From Isoetes taiwanensis (Eukaryota; Streptophyta; Lycopodiopsida; Isoetales; Isoetaceae), in assembly GCA_021234155.1 (NCBI GenBank), contig JAJEKV010000280.1:312001-376000 (forward strand): a stretch of 64,000 nucleotides of DNA, given 5' to 3'. Positions 1 to 10,515 of the stretch are shown here, in pieces. Under the pieces are notes generated by a model that made no database searches, was not told the DNA's origin, and was given only the letters and a program-made list of their open reading frames with translations. Within the stretch, counting starts at the first letter, position 1. Every line of letters starts with the position of its first letter. The position numbers and the translations under genes are program-made.

Positions 1-965
1 ACACTGCTTCCTTCCCTTTGGCAATACTGCAAACCCTACCAAAGCAGGCCGGAATAGGACTGTTTTGACATGGAAGACGTAACCAAAGATGGGCATACCA
101 TACACCATCGAAAAGATCCTGGAGAGAGCTTTCCAACACAATAAGCTTACCTGAAACGGAGTCATGGATCAAAAGTTATGCTAGAAACTGTGTTGTCGGC
201 GAGGGTTTCACAGAAGGATAAAGGTTCTATCTTTTTCTTTTTGATTTTATTTCTATTTTTATTTTTTACTTTTTGAAAAGGGCTTTTATTGTAAGCCATA
301 CAATCTCGTCTTTTTTAAAGAGGGCTTTTGTTGTAAGCCCTTTGATTCTTGACCATTAAGAAAGGAAAAACAATTAGCACAAGTTGCATGCAAATGCCTG
401 GCACACTCTAGATGTACCAATTAGTACACCTTATGTAATACGGCCACCAAATCATATAAAAACCATTGAAAAAAGTATACAAAAATACAAAAGAAACCCC
501 CTGTTATTATGCTAGATATAGCAATTAATCTTTGGGTAGAGGGCTTAGTTGCTATATGTCATGGCATGATTGTTGCCCATGGAGGGGACATGAAATTTAA
601 ACATCTTATATAATTTATAAGTGTTAATGGATATTATTTTGGCGTTGCCGGGCCAATGTCCTGGCTTGTGCTTTTCTTTGCCACACAATTTATTAGTGTG
701 AAATGAGCTCAAATTTGAAATTGCAATAAAGTATTATTAGATTTTGACCGCGTGTTTTTGATAATTCCAATTAGGCAAATTTTACATTTTGTATATTCTC
801 ATCTGATTTACAAAAGGGTATAGGGTATTCTTGAATAAAGGCTTTTGATCATTTTATTTTAATTGTTGCGCATTTTAACAACCATTGGCCTTTTTATCGT
901 ATTGTATTGTACCATACATTGGTAAAAGTAACATTGCTTTGAATACACTTTTCATGGTCATGTTT
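1..965. other. Non-coding AT-rich stretch
   Basis: I see no supported gene here. Reading frames are short and interrupted. Two near-identical phrases (a GGGCTTTTRTTGTAAGCC core) lie near 280-345, a minor local duplication. Confidence 0.6.
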
Positions 966-1312
966 TAAAGGAAGGAAGGAAGGAAGGAAGTATATTTTAA
1001 TGTCCACAGAGGCCAACTGGCCTATGAGACAGTTTTACAATATAGTGGAAAGTTTCCAAACACAAAATAAAACCACAGAAACCCTGTACAATGTGTCTCT
1101 ACCACTGGGATGAAAAAACCCCCCGTGTGGGAGGAAAAACCCTTGTAGTAGGCGTTGAGAGGCACTATTTGGGCACTCAAATTCCCTATGCTGTGAGAGA
1201 CTCCCTGACGGTGGAGACTTGCAGAATGTAGGACGAAAGTTTTTTGGTTTACGAAGGATTCGAGCCCTGGGCTGTGGCACCCCAACCTTGAATCTCAACC
1301 ACTAAGGCAAGT
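966..1312 (-). mobile_element. tRNA-derived SINE
   Basis: Read on the minus strand, this begins with a tRNA-like head: a box A-like TGCCTTAGTGGTTGAGA (plus positions 1292-1308) and a box B-like GGCTCGAATCC (1256-1266), the usual internal RNA polymerase III promoter pair at normal spacing. About 250 bp of unrelated body follow, ending in a short TTCC repeat (GGAA on plus, ~970-990) that may be the tail. The cloverleaf is not complete enough for a working tRNA. I did not find a convincing target duplication, so the ends are approximate. Confidence 0.55.
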
Positions 1313-3090
1313 ATTAGTTCCTTAGGATCCGAAAACTTAGTTCCTTAGTTCCTTAGGATTCGTTAGGGCAAGCAACCAAGGAAGCACATTAGGTTGGCCT
1401 CATGGAAGTATTTGGTAACGTTGGAACTCTTCACCCATATATTCTATAAATGGAATTGGTGTTTGGATATGTTTAAAATGCAATATTCAAAATTCAATGT
1501 TTTGGGAATTGTCTAGAGAGTTTTCCAACCTTTGTTTAACTAAGAAGATATTGCGTCTAAATACGTATCAAACAGTAGATATATTGAACCATGTAAATAG
1601 GGTGACAAAAAGAGCAAAATGCGGACAAAATTTCACGACGTGTTTCCATTGGCATTTATCGCATTTTGATGTATATAACCACTAAAGCAGAGAACAATTT
1701 TGGTCATTTCAAAACTTTGCGCGCCACCAAGGCTTAAGATTAGTTCCTTGGTCATTTCAAAACTTTGTGCGCCATCAAGGCTTATAATTAGTTTCAAATA
1801 GCAACCCTTTCACGCACATTGTTTAAAATGAGATGCCCAATCCTCACATAGCTTAGGAAGTGATGTCCTAAATATAATGTCTTAAAATGAAGTCCAATCC
1901 ATTTGAATTATAAAGAATTAGTACTCTAGACGTTGCAAATTCAACATGACAAACTTAAACAAATTATTCAAGCAACAATAAGAATTTTGAGTAAGAACAA
2001 ATCACAAATTCTTATTATTGTCTTCCTCAGAATGCTGAAATGCAGATAAATGGTCCTCTCTCTCCATCTTTTTTAAATAAATGTGAAGTGTGCATCACTA
2101 TTGTTAGGACCAAGCCCTCATGGCATCACGTTGTTCTGCGTCGTGTTAAAATTTAGTGGATGCTCAAAATTTCTACTTCTTGCATGACTTTCTCTACATA
2201 TGCTATATACAACATGATTACCATTTGTAAAACAACATCTTTTTATAGAATTTGAAATAGCTACACACGACTTTCTAAAGACCAGAGCACTCAATTTGTA
2301 TTGAGATCTAACCAACCTGTATCGCAAAAATTCTTTGATATTTTTCGTTGGAAAGTAAATGATGTAGTTTGTTTCTTCTTCGAATCTCTATCCCAATTTG
2401 TAGCAACTTGAAACCTTTGCTAATTAGCATTCAATGAAATGCTAACATCAAACCATCACAAAATCTACATGTAAAATAGCTTAGATTAAGGTTTCAAATA
2501 AAGAATCGTTTTTGATGCCGCAAGATGAAGGTCTACCCGCTTGGTTCCACAGTTTGAAGTTGAAAGAATGATAGAAAGTGGAGAACGATCCATCCAGATT
2601 ATTAGTCAGTAAGATTAAGAGGACGTTAACCACTGCTCAGGCTGAAGAGAGAGAAAAAAGAAACCGAAAATGTGGAAAATATGTCCAAGTCAAGTTCAAC
2701 CTAGGATGCAAACCTAACACAAATCTTTTGTCTCAAATCTTTTTCTGTAACACATGACGAAACTCACGAAGAAATCAAAGTACTTTCTACAAAGAAGAAA
2801 AGAGAAAGAGGGAATGGATCATTGAAGGTTGAATTGAGGATTTAATAATGCAAAGTAGATAGACGGGAAGGAAAAAAAAACTCAAAGACATAATTTGATA
2901 GAGCTCCAACCTCCATGAAAGTTCCAGCTCCAAGCTCACTACGATTTTTTAAGATCATCTTAGAAACCTAAGACCCTAAGAGGTATTGAACCCATTCCAA
3001 GGAAAAAGCAGCAAAGAGCAGTTAAGGTCTCAATTAACGTGCAAAAGTAGCATTGAATATAGTAATAAGTTGTCCTTATTTTTTTTAATA
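1313..3090. other. Non-coding, with a short tandem duplication
   Basis: There is no convincing gene. A ~48-bp unit beginning TGGTCATTTCAAAACTTTG occurs twice in tandem at about 1701-1748 and 1749-1796. The rest is AT-rich with only short shadow frames. Confidence 0.5.
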
Positions 3091-3375
3091 ATGTTTGTAT
3101 AAACTACGTGCAACCATTCTATACCTTGAATTTTAAGAAGCTAATTGTAACTTTGAAACAAATGGCAACCTTAATGTTCTCTGCTGCTGCTGTCATGATC
3201 GTCTAGTAAAAGCCAGCTCAATCACACATCAAGTCATCCTTTTTTTTCTTAAGTGCATAATAGTCTGTATAAGCTACATGCAACCATTCTATACCTTAGA
3301 TTTTAAGAAGCTACTTGTAGCTTTGAAACAAATGCCGACTTTCATGTTTTCCACTGCTGTTGACGTGATTTTCTG
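3091..3375 (+). repeat. Tandem duplication, ~115-bp units, 170-bp period
   Basis: The segment at 3091-3205 recurs at 3261-3375. Both contain CAACCATTCTATACCTT, then TTTTAAGAAGCTA and CTTTGAAACAAATG in the same order. The copies differ at roughly one base in six, so the duplication is not recent. Confidence 0.7.
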
Positions 3376-3692
3376 ACTTGTAGAATAACTATCAAAGTCA
3401 TCCCTAACCACACATGGAAGTGATGGTAATAATAATAAAACTTCAAAGTGAAATAGCATGGTGCAATAAATATATTTCAGTTCGAAGTTGGACTATGTCA
3501 TAATACTTTTGCAATATCTGGATGAAACAACAGTGGCGCATCAGCAGCTAGTCCCAATCCCGTAACCACACTTAACCAGAAGGGGGTCCTATTTCCTCAC
3601 AGATGGATGCAAATTATAAGAATGTGCCGTTGAAGCACTTATAGCAGCAATTAATTTACTTAACAACTTGTCTAGACTGAACAAACAAAGGA

Positions 3693-3818
3693 ATTGAAGA
3701 TGCCATACACAGAGGTAGCTCAAACGGCTTTAAGAAAGCAGTGCATCCTCCTGCCAAAGCTGGTGCAACATTTCAAGCAGCCATCGAAAGAGGAGGATTC
3801 CTCCCGGCTTCCCACTGA
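3693..3818 (+). pseudogene. Possible exon of an unrecognised gene
   Basis: One plus-strand frame reads as a compact protein-like peptide from position 3693 to a TGA at 3816-3818, including the phrases GFKKAVHPPAKAGATF and AAIERGGFLPASH. Composition (Ala, Lys, Gly, Pro) is unlike the AT-rich surroundings. I do not recognise the family. It may belong with the second coding-like block at 4266-4447, since they share strand and are ~450 bp apart. I could not assign clean splice sites, so it may equally be a captured gene scrap. Confidence 0.25.
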
Positions 3819-4265
3819 AAGTATTTCATTTAAGATAAAAACACTCAACTATAATACCATGAATGTGAAGGCAGAGTTCATTTGAAAACACATCTCATTT
3901 GAAAGAGAAAGAATGATATAAAAACAATGAAGGGATCCAAAAGTGATGAACATACAAATATAGGTGCAGCCATGGCTTCATCTACAGATCGCAACAAACA
4001 GGCTTTCTTAGAAAGTAATGGTTGTCTTTTGCATTATTATATGCATGGACCAAGTTTCAGATTTTAACTTTTATAATGCAAGTCTATAAAAATCACAGCA
4101 TGTTTGTTGTGATTGAAGGCTGCACTTCGCAAAAATTTATGAATGTTCCATATGTTTACATCAGACTTATGTAACCCAGGCAGACGAAAAAATAGCACTT
4201 CGCGTACTGTAACTATTGAGGTATCTAACCTGGTAATGCATCTCCAGTGTAAAAAATTTGGCCAG

Positions 4266-4447
4266 AATAATTTTCCCTATTTCCAACGATACAGCAGCAA
4301 GAAAATCTCTAGCCAAAGTGCCAATTCCAACTGTAGCAATCCAAGAGGCGCAGTTAGAAATAGACCAAGGACTTGGTCCAGTAGTTCTTATTGATGCAGA
4401 GACAAAAGCACCCTTTATTATGGCACCAGATGTGGCAATGGCAATGG
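4266..4447 (+). pseudogene. Possible exon of an unrecognised gene
   Basis: A plus-strand frame follows a plausible acceptor (TTTGGCCAG, ending 4265). It encodes a hydrophobic, folded-protein-like peptide with the phrases SNDTAARKSLAKVPIPT and LGPVVLIDAETKAPFIMA. The alternation of beta-like hydrophobic stretches (VVLID, FIMAPD) suggests a real domain, but I cannot name it. The exon end is uncertain. It could be part of a small host gene or a fragment picked up by a neighbouring element. Confidence 0.3.
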
Positions 4448-5329
4448 GAACCAGTAACTGTGCCTCCTTATCATTATTTAACCACTAGCTCCAACTTTTT
4501 TTCCTTTTTGTTATGCAACTAGGCATATTGCTACAGTGACATGTAAGATTATCTTACCAAGTAGTTTAATTGCATAGTTCATATGACTTCTCCCGTGCTT
4601 GCTTTGTACCCCCAATGTCCAACACAAAAGCATTATACTTCCTCAAATGCAATCTAAACCATGCCTTTGTGCACTTTCTTGATATGTAGCATTCTCTCTT
4701 CTCACATACCCTAAGCTAAGAACTAGGCACCAAGACCCTTGTATACAAGCAAACTATTATTGAATTGTTTGGCTAATAGTCATTATTCTTGCTATAACAT
4801 CATGTTCACAACATATTATTACCACCTAGGGTATGGTCGCCCGCCACCGCGGACCTACCGTACCCTGTGGTACCAAACGCCACCTCTGCGCCACCCACGG
4901 TCCCCACGAGCAGCACCGGGTGTCGCGTTGACCGTGGGCGAGAGGCCATGGATCCCGAGCCATACAGCTAGTCATCGCGCACATCGGAACCCCCGAACAT
5001 GCCCATTCCGAGGCATGATTCAATGCCGGGGGCTGGAATTCGCGCGCAAATTCCAGCCACAATGCATGCAGATGAGATGGGCAATCAGTGTGATTGCGAG
5101 AAGGAACAGAAATTAAGCTACTGATCCGGCCGTTCGGCTTGTTACTCGGTGATCCTCTGGCGTCGCCCGAAGAGGAGACCAATGGTGTCCACTAGAGCTC
5201 GACCGGGGATCGATGCTACTGTGCCGGGGAGCGGAGAAGGGCGGTAGCGTCCGACAAAGCGAGTTTTAGCGCCTAGAGCGAAGAAGAAGCCTCCTCAATC
5301 TAAGCGGATCTGGTGCTACAATGACGCGG

Positions 5330-5903
5330 GAAGCCAACAAGAAGAGGCCAATGGGCCGGAGGAGCAGATGCAAGGCGCTCTTGATGAGGTGAGTGAACAT
5401 GGTATTTCAATTAGAAGCTTCTAGGCGATCACGGTATCCCGAATCATCCATCGAGATTGGTTGTATGGCGAATTTCCCACAAGGCGGATAGAAATCCCGC
5501 AGGATCTTAACACCATCCCAAGAAAAGGAACTTGTGGATTGGGCCATAGAGAGGGCGAAACGAGGGGATGGGCGTGACCTTGTCATCGGTCAAAAGCGTC
5601 TGGCCAGAAATGGCGAAGGAGAACAATCCAGCCTTGAAGGGGTTCAGTGGAAAGTGGTGGAAATTATTCAAGCGGCGCCATCCACGAAATCTCCCTTAGG
5701 AGTGCGAGAGACTCTAGATGTCTCACGTGCGGGGCTATGAACCAAGAAAACTTGGATAGGTTCTACTCGGGCCTTAAAGAAATATATGATGAGTACAACT
5801 TCCCTCCTTCAAGGATGCGGAATGCGGATGAGACGGGATCCAATTTGGGAAAGTAAAGGGGCTTAAGATAATTGCAAGGAAAGGTGAGAATAGGGTTAGT
5901 GAG
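5330..5903 (+). pseudogene. Broken 5' part of pogo-like transposase (HTH and first catalytic Asp)
   Basis: Coding traces in shifting frames match the N-terminal half expected of a Tigger/CENP-B-type transposase. First comes an HTH-like phrase (SEHGISIRS), then a CENP-B-like helix region (ELVDWAIERAKRGDGRDL at ~5530). Next is the segment around AMNQENLDRFYSG, and then the block ending NADETG, which holds the first catalytic aspartate (~5824-5841). A one-base loss just after NADETG shifts into the frame of the downstream long ORF, and other shifts and stops lie upstream. This is real decay or sequencing error, not splicing, because no splice consensus sits at the breaks. Confidence 0.65.
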
Positions 5904-7920
5904 GTGGTGATGAATACCAGGGAATGGGTTACAATCTTAGTGTGTGTAAATGCAGAAGGGTTTAGAATACCAAGTATGTACATTTTCAAGGGAACTAGGA
6001 TGAGGCAGGACAACATATCCAGGTGTGAAGAGGGGGCAATTCAGGCTGTCCAGCAGTCAGCTTGGATGACAACTGAACTCTTCAAGTCTTGGTTGTCTCA
6101 CTTCCAATGTAGAGTGCCTGGAGGAGTGTCATCTGAAAGACCACATCTAATCTTGCTTGATGGGCATGGAAGCCATGTAGAATTGGATGTCATACTGGCA
6201 GCCAAAGACATGGGAATACATTTTGCCTTATTACCTGCACATACATCACATAGGCTGCAGCCATTAGATGTCTCATGCTTTGCTCCTTTCAAGGCAGCAT
6301 TCAAAAGATTGAGGGCTGAATACATGGTAAGAAAAGGCAGATCTGAACCTAAGAAGGAGGATATAGCTGAATTGATATCCATGTCCATGGCTGCAGGGTT
6401 AACAGTGCCAAATATAAAAGCTGGTTTCATGGCTACAGGGATTTGGCCATTCAATCCAACAAGGGTAGTGCCTGGAAAGGAAGGCACCAGACTTGTTCAA
6501 GAGGAAGTTTATGTGCCAGAACCATTACCCGATCAACCACATGAAATTAATGATGGATTGGCTATCCCCATTGTGCAACCTGCAGCAAATGAGAGTGCAC
6601 ACATAGATGATGTTGAAAGGGTTGAACCAATTGGACAAGCATGTGACCAAGGGCTGAACATAGAGGGTTTCAACATGCAAGAAGTTGACTTGCAATGGGA
6701 GGAACATGTGCAAGCCACATGTGACCATGCAGCAAATAGTCTGGGAACAATGCAGCAAGTCTTGCTCCATAGGGTGGCTGCTGATCAAGCTCCAGGCCAG
6801 CAAGTCTTGGTCCATAGGGTGGCAGCTGATCAAGCTCCAGGCCAGCAAGCATCTCAGATTGCACCAAGTCAGGGAACCCAAGATGCAATAAGGAGGAGGA
6901 GGGAGATTGCACCTAATCTGCATGGAAGAGTACACATTAGCAGCAATGAATTCTGCCAAGCACTTGCAGCAGAAAAGGCAAGAAGAGAGGAGGCTGAGAG
7001 GCTTAAGGTCCAACAAACGGCCCTTAAGAAAGTAGAGGCAGCCAGGAGGAGGGCTGAAAAGGAAGAAGCCAGCAGGCGAGCTGCTGCAAACAGGTTAGAG
7101 AGGGAAAGTAGGAAGCAAGCAGAGGTTTTGGAGCAGGAGAGCACCAGAAGGCTGAGGGCATTTATCTATCCAGCAGGAAAATCCAGGGTGAGAGCCATCT
7201 TTGGCTGCCAAAGACCATTGAATGAGGCAGCAAAGGCCAGGAGGTTGGCTGCAATGAAAAGGATGAGAGAAAGGCAAGGCAGGGCAAGGCAGGTCATTAG
7301 GGAGGATGACAATTGGGAGACTTGTGTGCCCAGCAGCCAGCATGACGAGGTGGGGGTCATCCAAGTACCTGGAGAGCAGGCAGGTCTTGACATAGGGTGC
7401 AGTCTTGAAGACACCCACATATGTGAGGGAGATGGGGTGCATCCTCAATCAATTAGCATAGAGGGCTGCATCCCTTTGGTCAGGCCTACACCCAACAAGG
7501 TCAGCAACATCCGTTCACCTTTGAAGAGATGGGACCTTGCCACCAAGCAAAGAACATTCAACCCCTTAGCTAATTCTTTGAGGATGGATACACAAGGCTG
7601 GATAAACTATGCAGCAGCAAACACAGGACCAGAAAATGATGAGGTCAGGGCAATTGACAAGGCCAGACAGATTCGGGAAATGGCTGAGATTGGGGTTGAT
7701 GCTGAAGCTTTGGCTACAGCAAGGGGCATGGACGAGGGCTTCTTTAGAGCATGGAGGACTGAACAGGTATGCAGCAGGAATTCATTGCTGCAATATTAGG
7801 CTCAACCTTCTGAGTTAACTTTTGGTATTGCAGGTAAATGAGGCAACACCAGAGCTGCCTTTCAACACTGCTATAGCAGAACAAGATGCATACGACTCAG
7901 ACGAGACCGTAGACGAATAA
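5904..7920 (+). CDS. Pogo/Tigger-like DDE transposase, main body (two exons)
   Basis: This is the catalytic and C-terminal part of a transposase that would cut and paste the surrounding element. The long frame 5904-7766 holds the second catalytic aspartate in LLDGHGSH (~residue 86) and the third in SHRLQPLDVSCF (~residue 124), matching the pogo DDD pattern. After residue ~330 comes an Arg/Glu/Ala-rich coiled-coil region. A donor at 7767 (ACAG|GTATGC) and an acceptor at 7833 (TTGCAG) join in frame to a last exon, 7834-7920, ending in an acidic tail. The ATG at 5904 is only the first Met of the open stretch; homologous sequence continues upstream in other frames. An imperfect ~54-bp duplication sits near 6760-6850 (repeat of a HRVAADQAPGQQ phrase). 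Confidence 0.75.
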
Positions 7921-8243
7921 TTTGCGCTTCCAAAGATTTTGCCTAAGGAGGATGACTACTGATGAGTTTTGTTAAGCAAGCAAATATGTTTTGTTTATGC
8001 TGATCCTGCAAATGGACATAAATTGCATAGTTAAATACAATGACACAAACTCTTTTTGGGATTACATTTCATTTGAAGTGTCAGGAGGGGTTACATGGTT
8101 GCATGCAAATATTTGCATTCATAAAACACTAATCCAAAATGGCACCATGCCTGTTACAAAATACAGAAAAAAAAAACTAAAAGCAAACTTCGGCCTATAA
8201 GGATCGTCCAGCTCTGAGCCAAGGTTCAACAGAAGGCTTGTGC

Positions 8244-8579
8244 TTAGGTCCCTTGATTGACAGGGCTCTCAAACTTAACGTTATCTCCCTCAGCAACAGT
8301 GACTTGGCAGTGGACCAGATCGTGCTCCCCCTTTGCATGTTGAATCTGGTCACAGATCTCAGGTGTGACCAGGACATTCAGATTTGACCCTGCAGCAGCA
8401 GATATCTCCTCTCGGTTCACCAGACAGTTCTTCAAAGTAAATGATCCAACCTCCTCTGTCTGCACAGAGGCATCAGAAGTTCGGTGCTCCCTCTTCTTGG
8501 ATGGGGAGGGCGTGCCAGGAGGAGGCTTACGGTAACCCCCGCCTTGGATACCTTGACCCTTCCTCCAGTAACCTTCCAT
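8244..8579 (-). CDS. Small unknown protein, convergent to the pogo-like transposase
   Basis: An intact 111-residue frame starts at an ATG at 8579 and stops at 8244-8246. The N-terminal third is Gly/Pro/Lys-rich (GGGYRKPPPGTPSPSKK), and the rest looks folded, with the phrases VTPEICDQIQHAKGEHDLV and VTVAEGDNVKFE. I do not recognise the family. Gene status is supported by context: a TATA box at 8765-8773, a 5' UTR exon ending at a donor (CAAG|GTGATC, intron start 8663), and an acceptor (TCTGCAG, exon start 8583) four bases before the ATG. It lies inside the transposon and converges on the transposase, so an accessory role in transposition or silencing escape is possible but is inference only. 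Confidence 0.6.
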   Translation of the reverse strand: MEGYWRKGQGIQGGGYRKPPPGTPSPSKKREHRTSDASVQTEEVGSFTLKNCLVNREEISAAAGSNLNVLVTPEICDQIQHAKGEHDLVHCQVTVAEGDNVKFESPVNQGT

Positions 8580-8582
8580 GTC

Positions 8583-8760
8583 GCTGCAGATCAGAAAAAG
8601 AAAGGTTAGACAGACTCAAACCCTGCACAACTAGAATAGACTGTAACCCAGAATGGAGATCACCTTGACGAAACGGTTGATCGGAGCTTGACGACGGATT
8701 CGGCAGGGAGTCGAGAATTGAGAATTGAGAATTGCTCGGATGACCATAGAATGCAAGGCC
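8583..8760 (-). other. 5' UTR with intron of the small convergent gene
   Basis: The first non-coding exon ends at 8664 with CAAG|GTGATC. The intron (8587-8663 by my reading) ends in a pyrimidine-rich TTTCTGATCTGCAG. A short direct repeat, (GAGAATT)n, lies in the leader near 8712-8735. Confidence 0.45.
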
Positions 8761-8764
8761 AACA

Positions 8765-8773
8765 CTTTTTATA
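8765..8773 (-). promoter_or_regulatory. TATA box of the small convergent gene
   Basis: On the minus strand this reads TATAAAAAG, about 100 bp upstream of the 5' UTR splice donor and ~190 bp upstream of the start codon. It sits inside the transposon, so the element carries its own promoter for this gene. Confidence 0.5.
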
Positions 8774-9436
8774 GCCGAATTTGAGATGATGAGGGCTCTG
8801 ACCCCATTTGTGCGAGGCCTTTTGGGGTAACCCTTTCAAATCATCTGGAGGAAGGGCATTTTGGGGTAGACGAAACGTTTGAAGGAGATAATCCTTTGGC
8901 AAAAGCTCGAGATAAGGCCAAATTGGGTCGCGAATGATGGTCCCTGCATCCTCGATGAGCGGACCGTTGGGTCATGATCATGGCTTCGGGCTGCGGGACC
9001 GCGAAATCCGCGTGAGGCCTACGTGTGAGGTGCCATCACGACGTGGGTAGGGTCAGGCACGCGGGACGGACCATTGGCCCGCGGAATATGGTTGAGCCCA
9101 ACGCTCCCCTCGGATGCCATTATGGCGAATTCTAGACTACGCCTGCGCGAAAGGTGGCTATGTAGGGCGCGACAGGGGGCCGTTGGGGGGGGCGATAGCG
9201 GGCCATATTCCAGGCGTTAGTGGTTAGATCTACAGCGATGGTGGCACTTACACCCCCCTAACTTTGGAGTCCCATAACTTGCTAACGGTAGACAATTTAA
9301 GCGCAATTTTTTGACAGGCTTATGGGATATCTGATTAGGTATCCAATGATACCTGGATTGATGCAATTGGACACTTTTTGGGCATATTAATGGGTGCACG
9401 CCTCTTATCTGCGCGAAACATGGCGACCATACCCTA

Positions 9437-10317
9437 TGCACTTGACCATCTAGACATATATAATGCGGTTTCTTATTTTCCATTGTTTTTGTTCCACGCT
9501 AATTTTTCCGCGCCGCAATCCTTTTCTCTATTTGTCTGCCACGTTTTTCTCAAACAGCTCCGATGGTGTAACCTGTCGCGACCTCCTATGCCGGAGACCA
9601 CTTAGTTCGTAGTTATTTTAGGAGGCGAAGAAGCGAAGTCCGGCCCTGCTCAGTTCGGAGATATCCGCCATAGCCGTGTTGCGCCCTGTTCATTCTCCGA
9701 TTTTTTCTTCAATTCCAGCCCCCAGAGAATCCCGATTCAATTCAAGCTCTTGGGGTGTGTATTTGGCCCCCGATTTCTCTGCTTCTGTTCAAATTCTTTT
9801 TGTTTTTTACCACGCATCTCCGGAATTGGCTAATGGCTAGACGCGACTTGCATTGTGGAATTTTTCTTCAGCAAGTTCTTTGAACATGCCGGATTTGAAT
9901 CTTCGTGCAACGGATCTGGATCTGCATTATAAACAGAGCTTTTGGAAAAACAGATTAGAGCAGAAATCTGCATGTAACTTTGCACAAATGGGTCTACGAA
10001 GCTCGGGATCTTGCATATTGCTATTTTTGAGCACTAGAATGGCTAAGTGCCAAGAAAATACTGAGAAATCCAAAGGCGATGAATAATCCATGTCAAGGTA
10101 CATACTCAAATCGTTGTATATGCTTTGGGTCTGCAAACTAGACGAAGCCCCTGCTTTGGGGCCTGTGAATCAGGCCAGGCCCCTGGGAAAAAGGGTAAGA
10201 AATTTGCACAAATCTGGAACAAAAGAGGATTTCGTGCCCTGAATTATAAGAACTCTGTCCCTTGACAGGGCACTAAGGAGGCAAGGGCGCTGTGGGCATT
10301 TATTTTTCTGAAGCATC
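9437..10317. other. Intergenic, GC-mixed, no gene recognised
   Basis: Only short interrupted frames are present. The 9600-9850 part is CT-rich and resembles a plant 5' leader, but I cannot prove transcription. Confidence 0.4.
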
Positions 10318-10515
10318 ATGGACGATGGTGATAGATCCGACCAAAGGCAAGCACTTATTTCTGCCTTCTTCCTCCATCTTCGACCTCAGATAGATTCAAT
10401 AAGGGGAGCATTGCAATCTATTTCAGAAGGTCGCACACAGCTCCTAAATAATAATGCAGAAAATTCTGTAGAAAATCATATGTGCAGCCTTGAAGATCTT
10501 CGTTCTCTGGAATGA
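10318..10515 (+). CDS. Short ORF, unknown
   Basis: This is a 65-codon frame starting ATGGACGATG. It encodes a mildly amphipathic, helix-prone peptide (QALISAFFLHLRPQIDSIRGALQSI). The upstream 9.6-10.3 kb has leader-like composition. It could be the first exon of a host gene whose later exons I cannot find, or a chance frame. No domain is recognised and there is no splice donor at its end. Confidence 0.25.
   Translation: MDDGDRSDQRQALISAFFLHLRPQIDSIRGALQSISEGRTQLLNNNAENSVENHMCSLEDLRSLE

Larger units (their letters stand above)
4827..9436 (+). mobile_element. Pogo/Tigger-like DNA transposon with TA duplication
   Basis: The element runs 4829-9434. Its ends are inverted copies of GGGTATGGTCGCC (4829-4841 and 9422-9434), flanked on both sides by TA, the hallmark of Tc1/mariner/pogo insertion. 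Inside are a plus-strand transposase with the pogo-type DDE core and a convergent small minus-strand gene with its own TATA box and 5' UTR intron. The 5' third of the transposase is frameshifted, so this copy is probably no longer autonomous. The subterminal zones (4842-5300 and 8780-9420) are GC-rich and carry no other gene I can support. Confidence 0.75.

Noticed and set aside
1250-1312. tRNA gene on minus
   Set aside because: Boxes A and B are present but stems do not pair as a cloverleaf; a SINE head is more likely.
4826-5182. Overlapping ORFs of ~118-125 codons at the left end of the pogo-like element
   Set aside because: They arise on both strands from GC-rich subterminal sequence and match no domain.
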